This document shows positions 9,068 to 17,958 of a stretch of 64,000 nucleotides of DNA, in pieces. The stretch is taken from the NCBI GenBank assembly GCA_049652745.1, contig JBASEY010000042.1, positions 1 through 64,000 on the forward strand. Direction: 5' to 3'. Under the pieces are notes generated by a model. It had not been told where the DNA came from. It worked only from the letters and a program-made list of their open reading frames with translations, and did not search any database. Position 1 is the first letter of the stretch. Each line of letters starts with the position of its first letter. The stretch comes from JBASEY01 sp049652745. GTDB lineage: Bacteria; CSSED10-310. Position numbers and translations under genes: made by a program.

Positions 9068-10449
9068 TATTCGCCTCCTATTATCACATTTTTAACCAGG
9101 ACACTCGGACCACCGGTACCGCTTTTTTCCAGCATCTGCATGTCGAACAAGCCGGCTCTTGTCTTGCCGCATCCGCCGCCTTCATTCATTTTGAAGTCGT
9201 TCCCAACGCGAGCGATATTACCGAGAGTTTCGAAAACATTTCCGGATATATTGATGTCTTTGACCATTTTGCCGAGTTTGCCGTTTTTGATTTCGTAGCC
9301 GTATTGTGCGCCGAAGGTGAAAAGATCGCCCATGGTCTGGCCACCTTTTCCGCCGCATAAATACAAGCCGTTGTCGGCTTCGTTCAAAAGCTGCTCAAAA
9401 GGTGTTTCACCCTGTTCAATAAAGATGTTGGACATTCTGACCTGTGGCATGAACCTATAGTCGACCGCACGACTGTTTCCCGTCAGCTCCCCGTCCAATT
9501 GTGCCGCAGAAAGTCTCGAATGCAGTCGCCCGGCCAGCAGACCGTCTTTGACCAGGTAGGTTTTGGATGAACGGACTCCTTGTTCATCATAGCTATATGT
9601 GCCGCTTGCGCCCGGCCAACTGCCGTCATCGACGATATTCAAATGCGGTTCTCCCATTCGCCTGCCTATGACCAACATCTCTTGAAGGGACTTGTTATTG
9701 ATAGTGTCGTCGGCTTCCGACAGGTGACCGAAGGCTTCATGGGTAAACACACCTGACAGATCCTGGTCGGCGACGATCGTGTAAACTCCCGGTTTGACCG
9801 GCTCTGCTTTCAACAGGTCTACAGCAAGTTTTGCCCTGTGTTCCACATCTGCATGCCTGTTCAGCAGCATCGCGTAATCGGCATCGAACCCCAAGGCGAT
9901 ACCCAGGCTGTCCGTGGCGCTTTCGTTTTTCGCGACGATTCGGAACGACATGAAACATTGAACGATATCTTGATCGATAGCGGTGCCTTCCGAGTTGACG
10001 AAGGTTTCATGTGTAAAGTTTTCATAATAGGTTCCGAATGTCGTGAACACGCCAGGTATATCCAGGATAAGTCGAAGGTAATCTCGTGCCAAAGCCACTT
10101 TGTCGTCGAAAGAGATTGTCCGCGGATCGAGTTTCATCACAGGAATGACGACATCTTCTACAACAGGGGCCGGCATAAGGCGGTTTGTCGAGTCAAAATC
10201 CGATAGGTGTAAAGCGCTGCGGGTCGCCAATTTGACTGCTTCCGCCAATTTTTCCGGCCGCGTAAACGCTGACGCTGCATAACCTCCATTTTTGAGAGCA
10301 GTGATACGTCCTCCTTTGATCACCGTGTTTGACACGCCGTTTATATCAAGTTTGTTGAACGTGATCGTCAGTTGGCGTGTGTCTTCATACTTGGCATCGA
10401 TGTAATCGGCATCGGCGCCTTTGATCCCATTTTTTAAGACATGTTTCAT
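9067..10449 (-). CDS. tldD: TldD-family zinc metalloprotease (pair 1)
   Basis: This protein of about 460 residues has the catalytic zinc motif HEAFGH (H237, E238, H242 with the chosen start), which identifies it as the active TldD-type subunit. I choose ATG 10449 because GGAGGG lies eight bases upstream; a TTG at 10455 would sit too close to that site. It forms a two-gene operon with the TldE partner at 7754-9067. A second, diverged pair lies at 28847-31668. Confidence 0.9.
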   Translation of the reverse strand: MKHVLKNGIKGADADYIDAKYEDTRQLTITFNKLDINGVSNTVIKGGRITALKNGGYAASAFTRPEKLAEAVKLATRSALHLSDFDSTNRLMPAPVVEDVVIPVMKLDPRTISFDDKVALARDYLRLILDIPGVFTTFGTYYENFTHETFVNSEGTAIDQDIVQCFMSFRIVAKNESATDSLGIALGFDADYAMLLNRHADVEHRAKLAVDLLKAEPVKPGVYTIVADQDLSGVFTHEAFGHLSEADDTINNKSLQEMLVIGRRMGEPHLNIVDDGSWPGASGTYSYDEQGVRSSKTYLVKDGLLAGRLHSRLSAAQLDGELTGNSRAVDYRFMPQVRMSNIFIEQGETPFEQLLNEADNGLYLCGGKGGQTMGDLFTFGAQYGYEIKNGKLGKMVKDINISGNVFETLGNIARVGNDFKMNEGGGCGKTRAGLFDMQMLEKSGTGGPSVLVKNVIIGGE

Positions 10450-10757
10450 TCTCAAAACCCTCCAATCGTACCGTTTCAGCCTATATCAGACATTTTTCAC
10501 CGATGCCATATTTTTTTCCTAAAAATCATTCGAAACGCTCCGCTTGTTTCTGGGCTTCTAAGCTGCGCTTTCCGCTTTGCTTGAATACGTATAAGCCTTA
10601 TCCGGCGGAAAAACGCTGTTTCAGCCACTTTTCATGCATCTTTTCCAGCATGGCGGCCATTCTTTTAGATAGGATTTTTTTGTCTCTTTCACTTCGTCTT
10701 TTCCTTCGATAAAATACTTGGCGTCTTAAGAGTGTTTTTCGTATAAAGGGATTTGCC
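10450..10757. other. Intergenic region, divergent promoters presumed
   Basis: This stretch of about 308 bases lies between two divergent operons. It contains the ribosome site of tldD at its left edge and a TAAAAT -10-like element near 10710 facing right. I see no convincing -35 box, RNA gene or repeat. A 69-codon open frame at 10503-10712 has no protein-like features. Confidence 0.4.
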
Positions 10758-11489
10758 ATGAAAAATTATCTGTTAATAGGTGCGTTTTGGGTTTTTGGGC
10801 TTCTTTTGGGAGGTGTTTGGTATCAATCGGAGTTGTCCATGGCAAATGCGGAAATTGCTCGATTGAATCGCGAACTCGCCTTAAAGACAAAACGCAATCT
10901 GATCCCGGATATGACGCGTATGATGGTTATGCCTGAGACGCGATCACACAAATCTCTTCCATCATCTGAAGCAACGGAGGTCAAGCAGTCCGGCCCGTTC
11001 AAAGTATCGATCAAGCCTTCCGGATCAGGGTCATCTGCCGCTCTCGATCAGGAAGAATTCGCGGAAAAAGTCTCCGAGATGTTCGAAGATGCAAAGTCAG
11101 CGGACGAAGCATTTTCAGCGCTGTCGGATTTGTGGAATACCAGGCGTGAGCTGGCATTGGCATCGATGGTGGATAATTTGAGCCTGACGTCGGATGAAAT
11201 AGTCAAGTTTGAGTCGGTAGTATCCGACATGAATGATTTACTTGCCGATGCAATGAGTGATCTGTTCGATCGTTATGAGTTGACTGATGAGGAACCGTCT
11301 GTCGAAGAAGCTTTCCGGGTGGTAAATGATTTATCGGGTGTTTTTGTAGGAGCCTATGATTCCCTGGACACTGTTTTGCCGGGTAGATGGCGAGGTCAAT
11401 TAGGCAGCCCTTTGGATTTGACGGCTTTCATCGACCCGATGATTTTCAAACCATTTTTAGATCCTGAGCGGGATTGGTATTCCGAATGA
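10758..11489 (+). CDS. Membrane-anchored helical protein of unknown function, ABC-2 exporter partner
   Basis: I do not recognise this 243-residue family. Residues 5-22 form one transmembrane anchor, followed by a short predicted coiled coil (about 28-45), a low-complexity linker, and an acidic, mostly helical domain (about 95-180). The C-terminus is rich in Pro, Asp and Trp. It is the first gene of a cluster with an ABC-2 permease and ATPase, and its stop overlaps the permease start by four bases (ATGA). That coupling suggests it is a periplasmic accessory or regulator of the exporter. Confidence 0.7.
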   Translation: MKNYLLIGAFWVFGLLLGGVWYQSELSMANAEIARLNRELALKTKRNLIPDMTRMMVMPETRSHKSLPSSEATEVKQSGPFKVSIKPSGSGSSAALDQEEFAEKVSEMFEDAKSADEAFSALSDLWNTRRELALASMVDNLSLTSDEIVKFESVVSDMNDLLADAMSDLFDRYELTDEEPSVEEAFRVVNDLSGVFVGAYDSLDTVLPGRWRGQLGSPLDLTAFIDPMIFKPFLDPERDWYSE

Positions 11490-12391
11490 GCCGAGAATTG
11501 ACGGACATTTTTCAGGTGGCTGGACACGATTTTCGGGACTCGATCCGAAGTCGTCGTCTTGTTGTCTGGGTATTGCTTTATCTGAGTGTTGCATGTGCCG
11601 GCACGTTCATTTTTTCCCGTGTTCTTCGAGAAATCGAGACACAGATATCAAAAGCCATAGCGGTGGATGCGTCGAAAACGACCGGCCAGGTTACGGTGAC
11701 ACTGCAAAAAAGCGAAGCTATACAAAAAACTGTCAGGGAGTTGATCAGTGATGAAAGACTGGTGAATCAAATTCTCACGCTTCACCCGCTGGTTATTTTC
11801 TTTGCATGGTTTACGTTCACATTTATGCCTTTACTGGTCATCATCATCTGCTCGGATGCGATTGCGCGGGACATCAATACCCGCCACGTGCGATTCTTTT
11901 TATTTCGCACATCGCGATCGGCTTATGCAGTCGGCAAAGGTGTGAGTTCGGCGTTTCTTCTCCTGATAGCCTTGAGTTGTTCAGCGATAGCGACTTATGT
12001 AACCGGCGCTTTGGATGGGCAGGTGATTCTGGATCTCGGATCGGCGTTTCATATGCTGTTGTTCTTACTCAAGTCATGGTTTTTGATGCTGTCATATTTG
12101 GGTATTGCCCTGATGGCTTCTCAATTGCGTCGCTCGCCACTACAGGCGCAATCTCTGGCGTTAATGATATTCTTCATTCTTGCGATTTTGCACCCTATCG
12201 CTTCAGTTAAAACCGGTCCGGGTTTCGCACGTTTATGGAGTGTGGCCACTATTCTTTCGCCTTCATCGACCATTTATGATCTTTGGCATCCTGCATTGGC
12301 GAATAATTTGAAGTCTATTACCAGGTGTCTGGGACTCGGATTTATATATTTTTTTCTCGGTTTTTTATATTTTTCCAAGAGAGATGTCTGA
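11486..12391 (+). CDS. ABC-2 type transporter permease
   Basis: This integral membrane protein of about 301 residues has roughly six transmembrane segments. The first (about residues 25-45) is followed by a soluble loop of about 60 residues, and the others cluster after residue 100. The pattern fits ABC-2 permeases such as the NosY/CcmB-like group. The start ATG 11486 overlaps the previous stop, and the stop TGA shares one base with the ATG of the ATPase gene, so all three are tightly coupled. The substrate is unknown. Confidence 0.8.
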   Translation: MSRELTDIFQVAGHDFRDSIRSRRLVVWVLLYLSVACAGTFIFSRVLREIETQISKAIAVDASKTTGQVTVTLQKSEAIQKTVRELISDERLVNQILTLHPLVIFFAWFTFTFMPLLVIIICSDAIARDINTRHVRFFLFRTSRSAYAVGKGVSSAFLLLIALSCSAIATYVTGALDGQVILDLGSAFHMLLFLLKSWFLMLSYLGIALMASQLRRSPLQAQSLALMIFFILAILHPIASVKTGPGFARLWSVATILSPSSTIYDLWHPALANNLKSITRCLGLGFIYFFLGFLYFSKRDV

Positions 12392-13329
12392 TGCACCCCT
12401 CAAGACCGGCTCTAGAGATTAAAAACCTGAAAAAATATTACGGTAAATATGCTGCGTTGTCGGATTTGAATCTGGTTGTTCCAGTGGGTTCCATCATGGG
12501 GTTGGTCGGGCCGAACGGGGCGGGAAAAACGACGGCTTTCGCTATCGTTTCCGGGCTTCTCAAAGCGGATGGCGGATCGATAGATGTGTTGGGAAATGGC
12601 ACATTTAACCCTGTGCTGCACAAAGGCGTTTTGACACTGCTGCCCCAAGATGCGCAGTTACCAGGCCATAGTCGTGTCAGGGAAACTCTGGTGTTTTTCG
12701 GTTTGCTTCAGGGATTGACAAAAAAAGAGGCAGTGTTTTCCGCTGATCGAGCTTTGGAGTGGGTTGAACTGGCTGATCGAGCGGATGCGCTGGTTTCAAC
12801 GCTTTCTCATGGCATGGTACGACGGCTTACTGTTGCTCAGGCCTTTATAGGCAACCCCGCACTGGTTCTTCTGGATGAGCCGACCAGCGGCCTGGATCCC
12901 CACCAAATTGTGCGTATAAGAGAATTGATCTCTTCATTTCGAGGTCATCGAACGATAGTGATCAGTTCTCACGTTCTATCGGAAATCGAAGCGGCATGTG
13001 ATCACATCGCTTTTATCGATAACGGGTGTACAACACGGCAGGACAAACTGGACGATGTCGTCGGCAAACAGCGGCAATTGACCTTTATTTTAACTAAAAG
13101 CATCGATCATGTACCTGTCGATATTATACGGGCCTGTCCTGAATCTACATTTACATTGGATTTAGATGGTCGGCGTCTGATCGCCAGCTTCACAGATGCC
13201 GTTTCACCTGCTATGATCAACAGGAAATTGTTGCCGGTTCTGCTGCAGGAAGGAATCGATATCGATGAAGTTAGGCGTGGAAGCAATCTTGAAACAATTT
13301 ACCTTGAAAATAAGATAAAACAGCGATAA
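12391..13329 (+). CDS. ABC transporter ATP-binding protein
   Basis: This ATPase of about 312 residues powers the permease encoded just upstream. The Walker A motif GPNGAGKT is at residues 40-47. The signature is LSHGM (138-142) rather than LSGGQ, Walker B with the D-loop is VLLDEPTSGLDP (159-170), and the H-loop histidine is in ISSHVLSE. A C-terminal domain of about 100 residues follows, as in many ABC-2 ATPases. I start at ATG 12391, which shares a base with the permease stop; an upstream in-frame start would lie inside the permease gene. Confidence 0.88.
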   Translation: MHPSRPALEIKNLKKYYGKYAALSDLNLVVPVGSIMGLVGPNGAGKTTAFAIVSGLLKADGGSIDVLGNGTFNPVLHKGVLTLLPQDAQLPGHSRVRETLVFFGLLQGLTKKEAVFSADRALEWVELADRADALVSTLSHGMVRRLTVAQAFIGNPALVLLDEPTSGLDPHQIVRIRELISSFRGHRTIVISSHVLSEIEAACDHIAFIDNGCTTRQDKLDDVVGKQRQLTFILTKSIDHVPVDIIRACPESTFTLDLDGRRLIASFTDAVSPAMINRKLLPVLLQEGIDIDEVRRGSNLETIYLENKIKQR

Positions 13330-13355
13330 ACCCGGATCGGGCGTGAGCAAATATC

Positions 13356-14381
13356 ATGTGCATTAAAAAGAACATGCCTTCTTGTTTGAAAGCGACTGCT
13401 TTGTTTCAATTAGTGATCAAAGTTGCCCTGTGCCCATTGATCATAAGTATCTTAACCGGTTGTGTTCACTTAGAAAACGGAGTTAACGCCACATGTGCAG
13501 GTTTGATAGACTTGTCCCAAGGTCTGGATGGATTTTTCGGCGACCCGAAAGAAGATGACGCTTATCATGAAACGCGTTGGAAAATAGGTGGCGGAGCTCG
13601 TGTGAACAAGGACAATGAGTATGAATTTGTCGGCAGAAACAATCTGAAAATAGCGCTTCCCGGTACCAAAGAATCGTGGGGAATTTTAATCGGCGGATCA
13701 ACGGAAAAAGAACCTTTATCTGTTGATACCTATGGGGGCGCAAGTCAACCGGATTTGATTTTATCCAGCCCGTCTTCCCCTGTTCAACCTGACAAATCTT
13801 CAACAGAATCGGAGTCTTTTTTGCGGCTCTATGTCAAGGAAAGACCGTTTTTGGATTGGGATTTCGATGTCGGTGCCAAGTATAACGAGGATTGGAAAAT
13901 GTTTGCTCGGCTTCGAGCTAAACGTATCGGGACGATAGGTACAAATAGTTATTATGTCGCTCAGGAAGTTTTTTGGAGAAACACCGGTGAGGAATTCGGG
14001 CTCAAAACGGTTTTTGAACTGGACCAGCCCATAGGGCCTTGTGCGGTTTTACGCGAATTCATCAGTTTTTATCACCATCATAAAAGTGTTGGAGTGGATA
14101 TCTATACGGGGCTGAAACTTCGCACATGGGCGGGAAGAAAAATGGGTGTCGGAATAGAACTGATCAATTTTCTGACAACTGATCCATGGGAATATCGATA
14201 TACGGACTTTCTCTGCCGTATCAGGCGCACGATCGGCAGAGAATGGTTCGAGATTGAACTCACACCGAAAATGCGGATGCGTAAGCTCAGCGATGAATGG
14301 AAACAGGAATTATCGGCAGAATTGGTGTTGGCTCTGATTTTTGATGCAGAACATGTGATCAGACAAAACAATCATAACTAA
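13356..14381 (+). CDS. Putative outer-membrane lipoprotein, unknown family
   Basis: This 341-residue protein has a long N-terminal hydrophobic segment ending in a lipobox (LTGC, lipidated Cys36). The rest is rich in alternating hydrophobic and charged residues in short strands, suggesting a beta-rich or barrel-like fold. There is a Ser/Pro-rich loop near residues 128-155. I do not recognise the family. It lies 26 bases after the ABC ATPase gene and probably ends that operon. It converges with a membrane protein gene, overlapping by four bases. Confidence 0.6.
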   Translation: MCIKKNMPSCLKATALFQLVIKVALCPLIISILTGCVHLENGVNATCAGLIDLSQGLDGFFGDPKEDDAYHETRWKIGGGARVNKDNEYEFVGRNNLKIALPGTKESWGILIGGSTEKEPLSVDTYGGASQPDLILSSPSSPVQPDKSSTESESFLRLYVKERPFLDWDFDVGAKYNEDWKMFARLRAKRIGTIGTNSYYVAQEVFWRNTGEEFGLKTVFELDQPIGPCAVLREFISFYHHHKSVGVDIYTGLKLRTWAGRKMGVGIELINFLTTDPWEYRYTDFLCRIRRTIGREWFEIELTPKMRMRKLSDEWKQELSAELVLALIFDAEHVIRQNNHN

Positions 14382-16093
14382 AACAGCTCAAAACACGCTT
14401 TTTCAGAAGCGACGCCTTGAACATTCTGTTTCAATGGAATGACATACCAGCAGTACTTTCCAACTGAAAGCGTTTCAGCAATTCCTTTGACGATGACAAC
14501 TTGAGTGGAACCGTATTTGGGGACCGATAAATTTTGACCATCGGGGAATTCAATAACATACAAGTAACCATCAGCTCCCGGAACCGCGCTCCATTCAAGG
14601 TCTGGAAATCTTCCCCACCAAGCTGTGCCGTCAGCCGGAGAAATCAGGCGAGGACCGTAATTCGGCAAAGGCTTTTGCGCCAAATTTAATTGGTAATCGC
14701 TTTCAAGCTTTATCCCTATCCCGGTAACAACGGCGGAAATAACAAGTGTGCAAAGCAGCATAACCAAACGTATACGGCCGGAGATTTTTTGAAAAAACAT
14801 CGGCATGCACAAGCTTGAAAAAAACAGGCTTGTTCCCACCAAGCTCCAAATCGTCCCCGGCGTCGGATTCAGCAATGACGGAACAGCATATCCCAAAAAT
14901 GCCGGAAGAAAATGATTCCACAATCGATTGATGCCGTCTGTATGGACGATAGCCATTTCAGGAATGGTCAACAGAACACCTACTATTTGTAACAGTGACA
15001 CGCACCATAAAAATAGAGAAAGGAGTATGATGGGTGTTGATCGAGGTCTATTGATTTCCAATGCTAGGAAAAGCCCTAGAAAAGGTAGCAAGGGGATGAG
15101 GTATCTTGCTGGAGGGCAGTGTCCGCTGTGCCAATCGATCCACGATCCGGAAAGCGTCCAGAATAAAATGACGATTCCCGCGGCGAAATTTAAATGTCGT
15201 GACCGGTTCCAACGGAATAGCAGTCCCCCCAATGCCGGTATAAAAATCGGCGCAAACACTATCAATCCAGCTTCGCGGTCAAATAAAAGCCCCAGCATAC
15301 CAGTAAAAGGCTTGCCAAACCCTCCTGCTTTGACCCGAAGCACATAAAACAACTCGTTAAACAGCGAATATTGCAATCCTATAAATAAGATAGCGCTGAT
15401 AAGAAGAGGTGATAAAACAAGTAAGAGCTGTTTAAAGGTATAGTTACGGTTGAAGAGAAATATCAGTAAAACCGCCAGTGTGAAAAATGAGAATTTGATA
15501 TGCATCCAGGGTAGGAGAGACAAAAAGAAACTGCCTGCGATAAAACGGGAAAGGCGCTGATCGAGTATCATCCATCGGAAAGCCAGCGGCAAAAAAAGTG
15601 CTGCTATAATATCGGGAAAGACCTTCCCGCTGCTCATGATAAATGGTAGGTTGAAAGCTGTTATGATGGTTGCCAGGGCGGCTTTCCAGGGTAAAACACC
15701 AAAATGCAAAGCTAGATAATAGACCTGTATTGCGGCAAAACTTGAAAGTAGCGTCAAAAACAAGATCACACCGTAACGCCCGCCAAGAAAAAACGGCAGC
15801 ATAAGCAATATAGGCAAACCGGGTTCATGAGCGCTGACACTTCGTCCCGAATCGCTATAAATCAAATGTGGGGTCACCTTGGTCACACCGAAAGCTTTCA
15901 GCTCAGTTGCTGAATAGTTGTTTTGAATATCGAGGTCTCCATCGTTCAACAAGCTGACCGTAATGACATAGTAATGGATTTCATCGCCGTGAAGGTTGCC
16001 CGGCAGTGTCGACAGATTGTGAAAGGCCATCGATACAGCAAAAACAACCGTTATTATCACGAATGGAACGAACCGCTTCATTATGCCAATCAT
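14378..16093 (-). CDS. GT-C type membrane glycosyltransferase-like protein
   Basis: This protein of about 571 residues has roughly 11-12 transmembrane segments. A conserved acidic motif (HGDEIHYY) in the first periplasmic loop is typical of the GT-C fold, which transfers sugars from polyprenyl donors. A C-terminal soluble module of about 90 residues (WSAVPGADGYLYVIE onward) resembles a fibronectin type III domain. I start at ATG 16093 because AAGGAAC precedes it; longer in-frame starts lack a ribosome site. The target is unknown, but the divergent glycosyltransferase at 16184 suggests a cell-surface glycan. Confidence 0.7.
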   Translation of the reverse strand: MIGIMKRFVPFVIITVVFAVSMAFHNLSTLPGNLHGDEIHYYVITVSLLNDGDLDIQNNYSATELKAFGVTKVTPHLIYSDSGRSVSAHEPGLPILLMLPFFLGGRYGVILFLTLLSSFAAIQVYYLALHFGVLPWKAALATIITAFNLPFIMSSGKVFPDIIAALFLPLAFRWMILDQRLSRFIAGSFFLSLLPWMHIKFSFFTLAVLLIFLFNRNYTFKQLLLVLSPLLISAILFIGLQYSLFNELFYVLRVKAGGFGKPFTGMLGLLFDREAGLIVFAPIFIPALGGLLFRWNRSRHLNFAAGIVILFWTLSGSWIDWHSGHCPPARYLIPLLPFLGLFLALEINRPRSTPIILLSLFLWCVSLLQIVGVLLTIPEMAIVHTDGINRLWNHFLPAFLGYAVPSLLNPTPGTIWSLVGTSLFFSSLCMPMFFQKISGRIRLVMLLCTLVISAVVTGIGIKLESDYQLNLAQKPLPNYGPRLISPADGTAWWGRFPDLEWSAVPGADGYLYVIEFPDGQNLSVPKYGSTQVVIVKGIAETLSVGKYCWYVIPLKQNVQGVASEKACFELF

Positions 16094-16183
16094 ATCCGTT
16101 CCTTTCTTTGAATGCATGTATTTTTTTCTTATGAAGGTTTTTTGAAGCAAAAATGTTTTGATCTTCTATCCTGTTCAGGCATA

Positions 16184-17209
16184 ATGTCCAGCGTGGCGCG
16201 CGTAACGGTAAACATATTGAATACGAACGAGATGCGTTTTCTTCCACGATGCGTGGATGCTGTGCTGAATCAGACGTATACGGACTATGAATGCGTCGTC
16301 ATCGATAACGCATCGACGGACGGTTCCCCTGAATGGGTGGAGGCCAACCGCCCGGCAGTGAAAATTATACGGAATGCGTCTAATGAGTGGTATTGCGGGG
16401 GACACAATATAGGTATCCGCGAAACCAGCAGTGAGCTGTTGTTATTGTTGAATTCCGATGTTTTTATCGAGCCGGATTTTTTAGAAAAAATGGTCGAAGG
16501 CATCGATGCCGATGAAAAACTGGGGGGCGTTCAAGGCAAGTTGTGGAAAATTTTGGACCCAGTCGGCGATGTTCCTCCACCAGATAAACGTTATATCGAT
16601 ACAACCGGTATTTTAATGACTCGAAGTCGGCGGAATTTCGATCGTTTTCAAGAATCCTTTGACGATGGAACGTTTGATGATCCAGGGCCTGTGTTCGGTC
16701 CTGACGGGTCCGCTCCGCTGTATCGCCGTTCGATGCTTGAAGACATCGCCATAGATGGTGAATATTTCGATACGACCTTCAAAATTTATCGAGATGTCGT
16801 GGATTTAAGCTGGAGAGCCCGGTCGAGAGGTTGGAAATTTGCCTATGTTCCGAATGCGAAAGGATACCATGTTCGAGGCTTTTCGCCCCGAAAGCGCAAA
16901 AAACAACCTTTATTTTTCCGACGATTGTCTTATCGTAATCGGTATCTGACATTGTTGAAAAATGAACAAACGCGATCGCTTCTTCCTCATTTACCGGAGT
17001 TTCTTGGGTTTGAAATCATGATGTTAGGGCATGTTTTATTCCGTGAACCGTCGTTGGTTTGTGCTTGGATGGACCTTTTAAAACTGCTTCCTCAGGCTCT
17101 GAAAAAAAGACGAAAAATCATGGCCGGAGCTGTCGTTCCGGCTGCTGATATCACCCGTACGTTCGCTCGAAGAGCGCCTGACCTGCATCGCCGTGAAAAA
17201 GGAAGCTAG
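16184..17209 (+). CDS. Family 2 glycosyltransferase
   Basis: This GT-A fold enzyme of about 341 residues resembles rhamnosyltransferase/dTDP-sugar GT2 proteins. The N-terminus has the nucleotide-sugar pattern (VTVNILNTNEMRFLPRCVDA), then VVIDNASTDGS and LLLNSDVFI, where the D-x-D-like metal site is replaced by NSDV, as in many members. ATG 16184 follows a weak ribosome site, and the next gene begins five bases after the stop. The pair likely acts in envelope glycolipid or polysaccharide synthesis. Confidence 0.85.
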   Translation: MSSVARVTVNILNTNEMRFLPRCVDAVLNQTYTDYECVVIDNASTDGSPEWVEANRPAVKIIRNASNEWYCGGHNIGIRETSSELLLLLNSDVFIEPDFLEKMVEGIDADEKLGGVQGKLWKILDPVGDVPPPDKRYIDTTGILMTRSRRNFDRFQESFDDGTFDDPGPVFGPDGSAPLYRRSMLEDIAIDGEYFDTTFKIYRDVVDLSWRARSRGWKFAYVPNAKGYHVRGFSPRKRKKQPLFFRRLSYRNRYLTLLKNEQTRSLLPHLPEFLGFEIMMLGHVLFREPSLVCAWMDLLKLLPQALKKRRKIMAGAVVPAADITRTFARRAPDLHRREKGS

Positions 17210-17214
17210 ACGAT

Positions 17215-17958
17215 ATGGCCACACCGGTTATGAAGAAAAGCAAACCATGCCTAATCAGAACACTTGCCGGTTGGGGGTTCGGGCTGCCGATAACGTTTTT
17301 GACGGCTCTGACTGTGTTGGTGTGGTCTGCTGTCACTCGTAGCGGTGATGTGGTGCATAAAGGCGCTCGCTTTTGGGGCAGGGCAATATTGTGGTTATGT
17401 GATATCAAGGTCGTTATCAACGGTTTGGAACATCTGTCTGAATCCGCATCATCGATGCTGATAGTCGCAAACCATCAAAGCATGTTCGATATTTTTGCGT
17501 TTGAGGGGTATTTTCCTGTCAAATTTGCCTGGATAGCGAAAAAGTCAATCTTCAGGATTCCGTTGGTGGGAGCGGCGATGAGGCGGGGAGGGTATATTTC
17601 CATCGACAGAGCGGATTCGGAAAGCGCCAGATTGTCTCTTCAAAAAGCGGCTGAACATCTACGGGATTATTCGATCGTGATTTTTCCGGAGGGTACCCGA
17701 TCACGTTCCGGGAGCGTCGGTAAGTTCAAAAAAGGCGCTTTGCATCTGGCGGAAGCATCACGGGTGCCTATTTTACCGGTTACTGTAACCGGCTCCTGGG
17801 AGCGATTGAAACCTGAACATTGGGTCATTACCCCGGGAGTTTTGACGTTACACATCGATCCACCTGTTTTGACGGTCGGCAAGACGCACGAAGAGATCGA
17901 AGAAGACTTGTCTGCTATCCGGGACGCCATGATACGGCGCGTGGATGCGTCACATTGA
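17215..17958 (+). CDS. plsC: 1-acylglycerol-3-phosphate acyltransferase (PlsC-like)
   Basis: This 247-residue membrane-associated acyltransferase has the HX4D catalytic motif NHQSMFD (H87/D92) and the glycerophosphate-binding motif FPEGTRS (157-163). N-terminal hydrophobic segments (about 20-42 and 52-65) anchor it. The family transfers an acyl chain to lysophosphatidic acid. It follows a GT2 gene, so a glycolipid acyltransferase is possible. Its 3-prime end overlaps that of the convergent sigma-54 regulator by nine bases. Confidence 0.88.
   Translation: MATPVMKKSKPCLIRTLAGWGFGLPITFLTALTVLVWSAVTRSGDVVHKGARFWGRAILWLCDIKVVINGLEHLSESASSMLIVANHQSMFDIFAFEGYFPVKFAWIAKKSIFRIPLVGAAMRRGGYISIDRADSESARLSLQKAAEHLRDYSIVIFPEGTRSRSGSVGKFKKGALHLAEASRVPILPVTVTGSWERLKPEHWVITPGVLTLHIDPPVLTVGKTHEEIEEDLSAIRDAMIRRVDASH

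Noticed and set aside
10503..10712. Open frame of 69 codons in an intergenic region
   Set aside because: No ribosome site or recognisable features; composition not protein-like.
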